A DNA stretch of 64,000 bases from a virus, in the IMG/VR virus record IMGVR_UViG_3300034021_000300, positions 30,186 to 94,185 of that record. The stretch is one strand, 5' to 3'. The position numbers and the translations under genes are program-made. Positions 39,760-47,972 of this stretch are shown piece after piece (the first letter of the stretch is position 1; the number at the start of each line of letters is the position of its first letter). The notes under the pieces were generated by a model that worked only from the letters and a program-made list of their open reading frames with translations, was not told where the DNA came from and did no database searches.

Positions 39760-40280
39760 ATTCTAATAAAGTTGTAATACCTAAAGTAGAACCTAAAAAG
39801 AATGTTTATGAAGTATTAGATAGTTTATTTACTACTCAACTAAACATAAGAGAATTAACTGGAAAAAATGATGGGCCTCAAGTTGAGGCTTTTCTTCGTT
39901 CTGTAAACAGAGTAAAAGGAGATGCTTGGTGTGCTGCTTATACTTCTTATAATCTACAATACTTAGCTAAAAGAGGTTATAAAGTAGATTACATAGTATC
40001 AGGTTGGTCACCTTCTTGGGCTAATAATAAGTTTGTAATATGGAAAAAAGGAAAACCTTTGGTTCCTTTTACTATGGGAGATGTATTTAGCATATACTTC
40101 GCAAACTTAAAAAGAGCTGCACACGTAGGTTTTATATATGAAGATAAAGGCAATACTGTAATTACACAAGAAGGTAATACTTCTGATGATAATTATGGAC
40201 AAGCAACAAGAGAAGGTAATAAAGTAGCAAGAAAAAGAAGGCTTAAATCACAGTTATATACTGTAGCTAGATTCATGTAA
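39675..40280 (+). CDS. Signal-bearing CHAP-like endolysin
   Basis: A 201-residue protein. A hydrophobic N-terminal signal (MANYLIILLCGLQIHSNVLA) precedes a catalytic domain with the papain-like CHAP pattern: DAWCAAYTSYNL (C86), RAAHVGFIYEDKG (H150), and a third-residue candidate in TQEGNTSDDN. CHAP amidases/endopeptidases cut peptidoglycan. The signal makes it a SAR- or Sec-exported endolysin, in keeping with the two membrane proteins just upstream. It overlaps both neighbours, the whole cassette being tightly packed. Confidence 0.75.
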   Translation: MANYLIILLCGLQIHSNVLANNLSSFNLDSNKVVIPKVEPKKNVYEVLDSLFTTQLNIRELTGKNDGPQVEAFLRSVNRVKGDAWCAAYTSYNLQYLAKRGYKVDYIVSGWSPSWANNKFVIWKKGKPLVPFTMGDVFSIYFANLKRAAHVGFIYEDKGNTVITQEGNTSDDNYGQATREGNKVARKRRLKSQLYTVARFM

Positions 40281-41155
40281 TGGAAACCCAATTTGACAAT
40301 TATAGCTTTTTAATAGTACAAGCACCTGCAAGTTTATATAAAGATAAGCTTGTATTTATTGTCAATGGATCTACAAAAGGTCAGGGAAGAACTTACCCCT
40401 TTAAACCAGCAGGATTTTATTACTCAGATGGTTCTACTTGGATTTTTAAAGGAGCTACTAGTACAGGAGGAACAGGAACAGTTACATCAGTAGATATAAC
40501 TACTAATGCGGGAGCTATTACCATTACAGGTAATCCTATAACTACAGCAGGCACAATAGATTTAGGATTTAATGGAGCTATTACAGATTATATTGATGGT
40601 ACTGGAGCTTTACAAGTATTTCCAACCATCCCAAGCGGAACAGTTACAAACGTAGCAGCTTTAACTTTAGGCACAACGGGGACAGATTTAAGTTCTACGG
40701 TAGCCAATCCTACAACAACCCCTGTAATAACCCTAAATGTCCCAACGGCGAGTGCAACAAATAGGGGTGTATTAACCTCTACTCAATACAGCACACTATC
40801 TACCAAATCTTTTGGTATAGTAATTGACGGAGGTGGTACACCAATTACCACAGGTATTGCAGGAGATGTAGTTATACCCTTTGCTATGACTATTACTTCT
40901 TGGACTTTAATAGCTGACCAGGTAGGTAGTATAGTAATTGATTTATGGAAAGATACCTACGCTAACTACCCACCAACAGTAGCTGATACAATTACAGGCA
41001 GCGAAAAACCAACATTATCATCTGTTATTAAAAACCAAGATACAAACCTTACAACGTGGACTACAGCTGTTGCTGCGGGTGATATTATCAGGTTTAATGT
41101 TGATAGCGCAAGTACAGTAACACGTATAACTCTTTCAATTACAGGAATTGTATGA
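40280..41155 (+). CDS. Tail-fibre or appendage protein
   Basis: A 291-residue protein. N-terminal FLIVQAPASLYKDKLVFIVN leads to a repeated GTVTSVDITTNAGAITIT unit (near 70-90) common in phage fibres, then IPSGTVTNVAALTLGTTGTD and a beta C-terminal domain (SFGIVIDGGGTPITTGIAGD). From about 40620 the base composition is distinctly GC-richer than the surrounding genes, as in the next two genes. Overlaps the endolysin stop. Confidence 0.6.
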   Translation: METQFDNYSFLIVQAPASLYKDKLVFIVNGSTKGQGRTYPFKPAGFYYSDGSTWIFKGATSTGGTGTVTSVDITTNAGAITITGNPITTAGTIDLGFNGAITDYIDGTGALQVFPTIPSGTVTNVAALTLGTTGTDLSSTVANPTTTPVITLNVPTASATNRGVLTSTQYSTLSTKSFGIVIDGGGTPITTGIAGDVVIPFAMTITSWTLIADQVGSIVIDLWKDTYANYPPTVADTITGSEKPTLSSVIKNQDTNLTTWTTAVAAGDIIRFNVDSASTVTRITLSITGIV

Positions 41156-41370
41156 TAGTACGCCTTATAAACCCTTTATTCCAAAACGAAACTAAGCAAT
41201 GGGACTACCTGATAACAAACAATCAGGGGGAAACAAGGGAACGCTTTCCATTTACCATTAATGATGGTGATGATGCTACAATAGAGGCTACTAATACCTT
41301 CAATGCGGTAAAAAACATAGATTGGACTTTAGACGAATTATTTATAGACGTACCAGATGGCAGTATATAA
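41152..41370 (+). CDS. Hypothetical small protein
   Basis: A 72-residue protein (MIVRLINPLFQNETKQWDYL) overlapping the upstream gene's stop by 4 bases and the downstream spike gene by 14. No recognised domain; possibly an adaptor or chaperone of the adjacent fibre, by position only. Confidence 0.5.
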   Translation: MIVRLINPLFQNETKQWDYLITNNQGETRERFPFTINDGDDATIEATNTFNAVKNIDWTLDELFIDVPDGSI

Positions 41371-43879
41371 AAACATAGGTACAGGTAATTTTACAGCAGC
41401 TAATTGGGAAGTTGTGCAGGGGTATGAGAATACCGAAACATCTGTACAACTTCTTACTACTACAGCAGTAGCAGCTCCGAATTACACAGCAGGGGTAGAA
41501 ACAGTAGATGGCGTATTGGTTAAGTTTGGTCTTATTCAAGGCACAGCAGGACAGATAGCTGCAACTACTGTAACAGCTCAATTATTTAACGTAACTACCG
41601 CAACAGTAGTAGCAAGTACCACAATAAATGTATCTGATTTAGATACTGCACTAATAAACTTTCCCTCTCCTTTTGCGGGAGGCTCTTGGCACTATTTAAA
41701 GTTTTCAGCACCTATTTTATTGGTTGTGGGACAGAACTATGCTGTAAGGCTTTTGGTTAATTCAGGAGGAGCTTCAGTTTGGGCTTGGAGGGCTGCGGCT
41801 AATGCTTGGAATAGAGGCATAGTAACAACTACAGCAGGAACACCCGCAGCTACGGATACCTTAATAGTTACTGGGGAATATACAGGAGTAGGAACAAGCA
41901 ATTCATTTACTGTAACCAATAATAATACAGCCACCACAACCTTTGCTAACTTTTTTGTAGGGGCTAAGGGTACTTTTGCTTGGGGAACAACAGCCGCCAC
42001 AAACTACTACCTTAAACTTGCAGGCAACTTAAATATAGGGATAGCAGGATTAATGAGTATGGGTACATTGGGAACACCCATGCCTTCTACATCAAGTGCA
42101 ATTTTAGAGTTTGTATGCGCCTCATCAGGGCAGTTTGGAATGATTGTCTACGGTACTTTGCAAACCTACGGGGCTACCAAAACAGTATCAGCTAAACTAA
42201 ATGCTAATGCTGCTGCTTTAGCAACTTCACTGACAACAAACATTTCTACGAATTGGAAGAACGGGGATATTTTAGGGCTTGCGGGGACTACACAAACCAA
42301 TACCCAAGCAGAGAAAATAACCTGTACGGCAGATGCAGTAACAACCACATTGACAGTAAGTGCTTTGGTTAATGCTCACGGAGGGGTAGCTCCTGTGGTA
42401 GCTGATATAGTAAACCTTCGTAGGAACGTAAGGATAATAGGAACTTCTACAACTAACGTAGCCTACATTAACTTTCCAAGCGGGATAAATACCACGTCTT
42501 ATTTATATTACACAGAGATATATTTTTGTGGTAACACAACTATTGGAAAATCAGCCATAGGTGTAGGGACAAGCGGCAGTATAGATGTAAGCTACTGCTC
42601 AATATATGACAACCCAAATGGTTATGGTTTTTTGCACTTCGGGGCTACAATAGGAACAATCAACTTTGCCAATAACGTAACGTACAACAACTCTATCGGG
42701 GTATATATGTCGCAAGCAGCTACTGGAACGTGGACTGTTAGTCAAAATGTATGTATAAGAAGCTCTGTTACACTAAATGATGTTGGTGGTACGTTTACCA
42801 ATAATATAGTTACCAACGCAACATCAACAGGCATTACAATAAGTGAAGCGTTTGGGGAAATTGTTTCCTTTAGCGGATTGACTTATTATGGGGGCGGCAG
42901 TACGGGTATAAACGTAAACTGTGCAGGAACAATATCTAATCTTACTGTTTGGCGAACAACATCAATAGGGCTAACAACCCCTGCTATTTTACAGTCGGGG
43001 CAAATGTTAATGTTTGATACCTTTACTCTATTTGGAAACGCTACGGTAAACCTATTACAAGGAACATCTGTTGGGCTTATCTTATTTAAAACAGGAACGG
43101 TTTTTGGTGGTACTACCCAAGTGGCACAATACGGTATATGGCCAGCCAATACCAACGACCATATTATTGTTCAAAGCACAGCTTTTTCAGGACATTCCAT
43201 AGCCGATATTAATGGTAATTCACAGGATAGGGGGAATAACCTTATGTTTTTAAACAGCACCTTTGCTTCGGCTGTGGAAATTATCTCACAATCGTCCTTA
43301 GACTTTCCTTTTGAAGGGTATGGGGTAACATCTGTAAATCATCAAAACGTAGCGGGGGTAAACAAGGCTTATACCAGAAACGGAACAGTACAAACTGATA
43401 CGGTAATATTTAATACAGCAAGTCCATCAGTACGATTAACACCAACATCAGCCTCTTTTAAATTGTATGCCAAGCCCTTTAAAGTGGCAGTATCAAATGG
43501 TCAAACTTGTACTGTATCAGTAGAAGTAAGAAAATCTACCTTAGCTGATGGTACGGCTTACAATGGTAACCAACCAAGACTAATGGTTAGGATTAACCCT
43601 ATTGCGGGCATAGCCTCTAATACAGTCTTAGATACTATGGTTGTGGCTGCGGGTACTTGGGAAACACTAACAGGAACAACAGTAGCCGTAGCACAGGATT
43701 GTATATTGGAGTTTTATGTAGACTGTGATGGTACTTTTGGTTGGATAAATTTTGATGACTTCTCAACAACAACTAATGTAAATACAAAGGGTATGGGCTA
43801 TTGGGATTTTGGACAGCCTTATACAACAGGAATTTTTAGTGCAATTTCTGGGCAAAAAAGTTATACATTTGTAGGGTAA
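41357..43879 (+). CDS. Large beta-helix-like tail spike
   Basis: An 840-residue protein rich in Asn, Thr, Gly and short strands. The first 200 residues form a jelly-roll-like unit (GQNYAVRLLVNSGGASVWAW); from about 400 to 620 come turns of the form NNVTYNNSIGVYMSQAATGTW typical of right-handed parallel beta-helices (pectate-lyase-like); the C-terminus (VSNGQTCTVSVEVRKSTLAD) resembles a carbohydrate-binding jelly roll. Beta-helix spikes of phages often cleave or bind surface glycans; no catalytic residues can be fixed. GC-rich base composition marks it as a likely recent acquisition. Confidence 0.65.
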   Translation: MAVYKNIGTGNFTAANWEVVQGYENTETSVQLLTTTAVAAPNYTAGVETVDGVLVKFGLIQGTAGQIAATTVTAQLFNVTTATVVASTTINVSDLDTALINFPSPFAGGSWHYLKFSAPILLVVGQNYAVRLLVNSGGASVWAWRAAANAWNRGIVTTTAGTPAATDTLIVTGEYTGVGTSNSFTVTNNNTATTTFANFFVGAKGTFAWGTTAATNYYLKLAGNLNIGIAGLMSMGTLGTPMPSTSSAILEFVCASSGQFGMIVYGTLQTYGATKTVSAKLNANAAALATSLTTNISTNWKNGDILGLAGTTQTNTQAEKITCTADAVTTTLTVSALVNAHGGVAPVVADIVNLRRNVRIIGTSTTNVAYINFPSGINTTSYLYYTEIYFCGNTTIGKSAIGVGTSGSIDVSYCSIYDNPNGYGFLHFGATIGTINFANNVTYNNSIGVYMSQAATGTWTVSQNVCIRSSVTLNDVGGTFTNNIVTNATSTGITISEAFGEIVSFSGLTYYGGGSTGINVNCAGTISNLTVWRTTSIGLTTPAILQSGQMLMFDTFTLFGNATVNLLQGTSVGLILFKTGTVFGGTTQVAQYGIWPANTNDHIIVQSTAFSGHSIADINGNSQDRGNNLMFLNSTFASAVEIISQSSLDFPFEGYGVTSVNHQNVAGVNKAYTRNGTVQTDTVIFNTASPSVRLTPTSASFKLYAKPFKVAVSNGQTCTVSVEVRKSTLADGTAYNGNQPRLMVRINPIAGIASNTVLDTMVVAAGTWETLTGTTVAVAQDCILEFYVDCDGTFGWINFDDFSTTTNVNTKGMGYWDFGQPYTTGIFSAISGQKSYTFVG

Positions 43880-43894
43880 AAAGCTTACTAAAAT

Positions 43895-44086
43895 ATGAAA
43901 GCAACAAAACAACAAGTAATTAATGCTCAGATAGAGCCATTCTTAAAATTAAAAGACCCTAATTGGGGAGATATTTACAATGCTATAAACCAATTTATAC
44001 ATATAACAAATGAGCTTGAAAAACAAGGTAATATCACGTTTGGAGAAGTTGTGGAACAACCTAAAGACTTGGAGCGTAAAGAATAA
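43895..44086 (+). CDS. Hypothetical small protein
   Basis: A 63-residue helical protein (MKATKQQVINAQIEPFLKLK). It overlaps the downstream gene by 77 bases in another frame. Such a deep overlap is unusual here. No domain recognised. Confidence 0.5.
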   Translation: MKATKQQVINAQIEPFLKLKDPNWGDIYNAINQFIHITNELEKQGNITFGEVVEQPKDLERKE

Positions 44087-44645
44087 AGTAATTGCAGTAC
44101 TTTCAATAATAATAGTATTTTTACTACTAAGATTGGAGTATTGTAATAAACCTAAGATACAATACTTAGATAGGACTGTAGTAGATTCTATAATAAGAAA
44201 ATCTACAGTAGACACTGTATATAAAACAGTTACTAAAACTAGGTATGTACAAATAGCAGAACCTGAACTTATTAAAGAATATAAGGATACTTGCTTAGAT
44301 TTAAAAGTAAATAGATACACTCAGATAGTACAAGACAGTTTGATTACAGGTAAAATAGTAGCAAGAGTAACAGGTACTTTAGATTCTCTTAAACTAGATT
44401 ATACTTATAAGTATCCTGTAATAACTAAGACAGACTCTATAACTATATACAAAACAAGAACTGTATATAAACAACCCCTGTCTTTAACTGTGGGAGGAGC
44501 TATTGGTGGTAATAAGAATACTTTTGTAGCAGGAATAAATGCAGGTATAATTACTCCAAAAGGTATGGTGTATGAAGCACAATATGATTTTTCAGGAAAA
44601 AGTATTACCTTTGGTGTGAAAAAAGCATTTAAACTTCAAAAATAA
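44010..44645 (+). CDS. Membrane-anchored, spanin-like envelope protein
   Basis: A 211-residue protein: a basic N-terminus, one membrane segment IAVLSIIIVFLLLRLEYC (about 29-46), a charged stalk with VVDSIIRKSTVDTVYKTVTK, and a C-terminal beta region (SLTVGGAIGGNKNTFVAGIN) resembling outer-membrane strands. An inner-membrane anchor with a long periplasmic stalk suits a spanin or a DNA-injection envelope factor. The start lies inside the previous gene (77-base overlap). The reading is inferential. Confidence 0.5.
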   Translation: MSLKNKVISRLEKLWNNLKTWSVKNKVIAVLSIIIVFLLLRLEYCNKPKIQYLDRTVVDSIIRKSTVDTVYKTVTKTRYVQIAEPELIKEYKDTCLDLKVNRYTQIVQDSLITGKIVARVTGTLDSLKLDYTYKYPVITKTDSITIYKTRTVYKQPLSLTVGGAIGGNKNTFVAGINAGIITPKGMVYEAQYDFSGKSITFGVKKAFKLQK

Positions 44646-44649
44646 CCAA

Positions 44650-45807
44650 ATGACTGTAGAACAAATTAAACAGGCTTTACTTGAAGATTCTTCTTTAAGA
44701 AAGCTTAATACAGAAAGACTTGCCAAAAAACTAGGAGCTACAATAGAAAATGTAATCCTAGCCAGGTCTAAAAAAACTCCTCTTCAAGAGAAGCTTGATT
44801 ATTTAGAATTACCTATCAGTGCTGTAGACAAAGTAAAGTTTTGGGATCAGGGTGAAAACCAAAGATTCACTATATCAACTAAAAGAAGTTGGCATGAAAC
44901 ATTGGGCCTCACATCAATAGATGATGCATTAGAAAGCATTAAAACAGCATTTAAAGATAAGATTTGTCCAGTAAGAATAAAGATAGAAGAAAAGGATAAT
45001 AGAAAAGCATTATTTATTTATTTAGCTGATTTACACATAGGAGCCAAAACTTCTAATAACAGCTTGTTTCCTAACCATTATGATGCTAATGTATTTAAAG
45101 AAAGGCTACAACATACCTTAGTTACCATAAAACAGAATAAAGAGTTCTTTGGTGTATTTGATGCATTATACATAGTAAACTTAGGAGATGCTCTTGATGG
45201 TTATAATAAACAAACTACAAGAGGTGGGCATGAATTACCTCAGAACTTAGATAACAATGAACAGCTAGATACATTCTTTGAAGCCCATAAAGATTTATTT
45301 GATACTATAGTATCTATGAATGCAGCTAAAAGAATAGAATATGTTGCTTGTACAAACTGTAACCATAGTGGTTCATTTGGTTACGCAGCTAACAGATTAC
45401 TAGACATCTACTTATCTCTTAAATACCCTGATATAAAGAGGACTATTGTAACTAGGTTTATAGACCACTTACAATATGGTCAACATACTTTTATGTTTAC
45501 TCATGGTAAAGATGATAAGGATATGAAGTTTGGATTACCAGCAATACTAAATGAAAAAACAGAGAATTATATTAATGCTTACATACACTACCATAAAATA
45601 CAAACACCTGCAATACATTTAGTAAAAGGAGATTTACACTTATCTGCTAAACAACCTGCAAAGATATTCCGTTACAAGAATGTTTTATCTTTATATGGTA
45701 GTAGCAAGTGGGTACAAACTAACTTTATGGTAAATAAATGTGGTTATAACTACGAGATAGTAGATAAGTATAGTACAAGTATTTATGAGAACGAACATAT
45801 ATTTTAA
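44650..45807 (+). CDS. HTH-metallophosphoesterase
   Basis: A 385-residue protein. N-terminal HTH-like region (TERLAKKLGATIENVILARS, 21-40) then a calcineurin-like phosphoesterase: YLADLHIGA (D127, H129), GDALDG (179-184), TNCNHSG (235-241, in place of GNHE/D), THGKD (284-288) and KGDLHLS (326-332). All metal-ligand blocks are present. Related phage proteins are DNA-repair-nuclease-like (SbcD/Mre11-like), so a nuclease that acts on host or phage DNA is likely. Its position among virion genes suggests it might be packaged, but that is speculation. Confidence 0.8.
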   Translation: MTVEQIKQALLEDSSLRKLNTERLAKKLGATIENVILARSKKTPLQEKLDYLELPISAVDKVKFWDQGENQRFTISTKRSWHETLGLTSIDDALESIKTAFKDKICPVRIKIEEKDNRKALFIYLADLHIGAKTSNNSLFPNHYDANVFKERLQHTLVTIKQNKEFFGVFDALYIVNLGDALDGYNKQTTRGGHELPQNLDNNEQLDTFFEAHKDLFDTIVSMNAAKRIEYVACTNCNHSGSFGYAANRLLDIYLSLKYPDIKRTIVTRFIDHLQYGQHTFMFTHGKDDKDMKFGLPAILNEKTENYINAYIHYHKIQTPAIHLVKGDLHLSAKQPAKIFRYKNVLSLYGSSKWVQTNFMVNKCGYNYEIVDKYSTSIYENEHIF

Positions 45808-45810
45808 ATC

Positions 45811-46524
45811 ATGCTAACATTAGAGAAGCTCCGTTTTGGGCTATTAGAATCCATAAATCAATACTCAGATGACTCTACCCTGACTTATAGGTTACTAGAT
45901 CAGTATATAGAAGAATACAGAGTAAAATGGTTTGAACTTGAATTTAATAAATTCAATAAAGTAGTACCTAATGTGTACTATCAGACACTATCTTGTTTAG
46001 ATATAGAAACAGTAGATATTGCAGAATGTTGTTCTACCATTGTAGGTTGTGATATACTTCGTACAAAAGAAGAAATTCCAGGAATAATTTCTTTAACTGA
46101 TGGAGAACTAATAGCTAAAGTAAGCCCTGTAGGTATATACAACATTCCTTTTCAACTTATAAAATACGAGAACCTAGAGTACTTTGGTGAAGGTAGATAT
46201 GAGAAAAATAGAATAGGAGCTTTCTACTATAATAACAGAATTTATTTGTGGTGTAAAGACAAGTTTAACTACAGCTTAATAGAAAAGATTTCTATGAGGG
46301 CTGTATTTAGGTATCCTTCTGAAGCAGGTAAATTTAGTGATTGTTCTAATAAACCTTGTTGGGGCCCAGATACTGCATATCCTCTGGATGAAAGAATTTG
46401 GAACTATATGAAGAATGATATTTTAGCAAATGAGTTTAAAATTAAACTATCTTCACCACAAGACCTTAGCTTAAGTAATGCCAAAGTAGGCTCACCAATA
46501 AACCCAAATGAGAATACTCAATAA
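45811..46524 (+). CDS. Tail tube/ring protein candidate
   Basis: A 237-residue protein. Starts MLTLEKLRFGLLESINQYSD; contains VYYQTLSCLDIETVDIAECC and later CSTIVGCDILRTKEEIPGIIS, then MRAVFRYPSEAGKFSDCSNK. From gene order (just ahead of the Cys-rich ring and the long tail protein) it corresponds to a crAss ring/tubular tail protein. Not enough sequence memory to name which ring. Overlaps the next gene by 17 bases. Confidence 0.6.
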   Translation: MLTLEKLRFGLLESINQYSDDSTLTYRLLDQYIEEYRVKWFELEFNKFNKVVPNVYYQTLSCLDIETVDIAECCSTIVGCDILRTKEEIPGIISLTDGELIAKVSPVGIYNIPFQLIKYENLEYFGEGRYEKNRIGAFYYNNRIYLWCKDKFNYSLIEKISMRAVFRYPSEAGKFSDCSNKPCWGPDTAYPLDERIWNYMKNDILANEFKIKLSSPQDLSLSNAKVGSPINPNENTQ

Positions 46525-47008
46525 AGACCACTATAGTTATTACAAGCAAAAATCTAAATCTCCACTATCGTATGAAGAGTATAACAACTTTTTATATGGT
46601 AATGGAGATTCTATGTATGATTGGAGAACTAAAGAAGTATGTAAAGAGTTTGGCTTAATGCAGGACATAATACATACAATAGTTCACTCTGCAAGTATGT
46701 TTCCTATGCCTTATGGGTTAGGTAATATATATGTAACAAAGAAGAAAAACAGAGTAATGGAATTTCCTAGTGGTAAAATCTTCAAGAAAAGAAGTGTAAA
46801 CTGGAAAGAAACAAAACAGAAAGGTTCTTTAGTGTTTCATGACAATGTACATACAGATGAGTATATTTACAAGATAAAATGGGATACCTCTTACCATCAT
46901 TACAGGAATAAAACTTTGTATAAATTCAAACCTTCCAGAGGATTTCAACGTTACATAGCATTTATGAAAGAGAAAAATCCACAATTAGACTATTTAGAAG
47001 ATGTATAA
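46508..47008 (+). CDS. Conserved basic tail-region protein
   Basis: A 166-residue protein rich in Lys/Tyr/Phe (YYKQKSKSPLSYEEYNNFLY, NIYVTKKKNRVMEFPSGKIF). Basic throughout, with a C-terminal YHHYRNKTLYKFKPSRGFQRY segment. Between two ring proteins; probably a tail assembly component and possibly nucleic-acid contacting. It overlaps the downstream gene by 8 bases. Confidence 0.55.
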   Translation: MRILNKDHYSYYKQKSKSPLSYEEYNNFLYGNGDSMYDWRTKEVCKEFGLMQDIIHTIVHSASMFPMPYGLGNIYVTKKKNRVMEFPSGKIFKKRSVNWKETKQKGSLVFHDNVHTDEYIYKIKWDTSYHHYRNKTLYKFKPSRGFQRYIAFMKEKNPQLDYLEDV

Positions 47009-47972
47009 TGGTAAATATGTAAGCTCATCATATATAATGAATGAGCTTTTCCGTGATTTTAAATCTTATGACTACCAACTACAAGTAGCTGATGTGGTAC
47101 AATGGATTGGTGATGGCTTACGCAGGTTAAAACAACCAAGGTATTATGTAGATAAACTAACAGATGGTAACCTAGCTTTAGGACATTTACCTCTGATAGA
47201 TATAGTTGATGGTAGAGGAGAATTACCTTATGACCTTATTTCTATAACTCAAACAGCAAGAGCTGAAGAAAGAAGAAGCCCTTTTAATCCTCCTTACGTT
47301 TTATCAGGTATAGCTTACTATGATATAGAAACAGGTACTGAATGTACTCTTGGAGATGGTTCTGCATTATGTAATCAGTTTACAGATTGTAACTGCCATA
47401 TAGGTTCAGACCAAAGATGTCAAGGTTGTTGTAAAGATTCACCTTGTACTACATTAACTCTACACCCAATGCGTTGGGCTACACATACATTCTTCAAAGG
47501 TTACCATAATTGTGACTTAGATGTAAGAGCTAATTCTGACCTTACTTATACAGTAAACAACAACTACATATTTACTTCTTTCAAAGAAGGTAAAGTATGT
47601 ATGGCATACAGAGCTGTACCTTTAGATGAGAATGGGTTACCTTTAGTACCTGATACACAATCAGTAATAGAATACCTTAAATGGTTTTGTGCTGAAAAGA
47701 TTGCTTTTAACTTATTTCTAACTGATAAATACACAGAAACTAAATTAAGTTATTTCCAAGCTAACCATCAGTTATGGTTTAGAAAAGCACGTGCTGAAGC
47801 TAAAATGCCTCAATCAATGGATGAATGGGAATCTTTAAAGAACTCTCGTGTTAAACTACTTCCAAGATTCTTTGAGCATAATTCATTCTTTGGCCACCTA
47901 CAAACTCCTCAACAGATTTGGAACCAACCAAGAAGTGTTGCATTAAATAACCCTGTAAGTAGATTATTATAA
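47001..47972 (+). CDS. Head-tail ring protein with a Cys-rich insert
   Basis: A 323-residue protein: helical N-terminus (LQVADVVQWIGDGLRRLKQP), a short beta domain, then a unique insert with 8 Cys between residues 115 and 149 (CTLGDGSALC, CNC, CQGCC and C near SPC), and a C-terminal helical half with EYLKWFCAEKIAFNLFLTDK and a long WFRKARAEAKMPQSM helix. The helical parts match the crAss ring protein that abuts the muzzle protein. The Cys cluster may bind zinc. Confidence 0.65.
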   Translation: MYNGKYVSSSYIMNELFRDFKSYDYQLQVADVVQWIGDGLRRLKQPRYYVDKLTDGNLALGHLPLIDIVDGRGELPYDLISITQTARAEERRSPFNPPYVLSGIAYYDIETGTECTLGDGSALCNQFTDCNCHIGSDQRCQGCCKDSPCTTLTLHPMRWATHTFFKGYHNCDLDVRANSDLTYTVNNNYIFTSFKEGKVCMAYRAVPLDENGLPLVPDTQSVIEYLKWFCAEKIAFNLFLTDKYTETKLSYFQANHQLWFRKARAEAKMPQSMDEWESLKNSRVKLLPRFFEHNSFFGHLQTPQQIWNQPRSVALNNPVSRLL

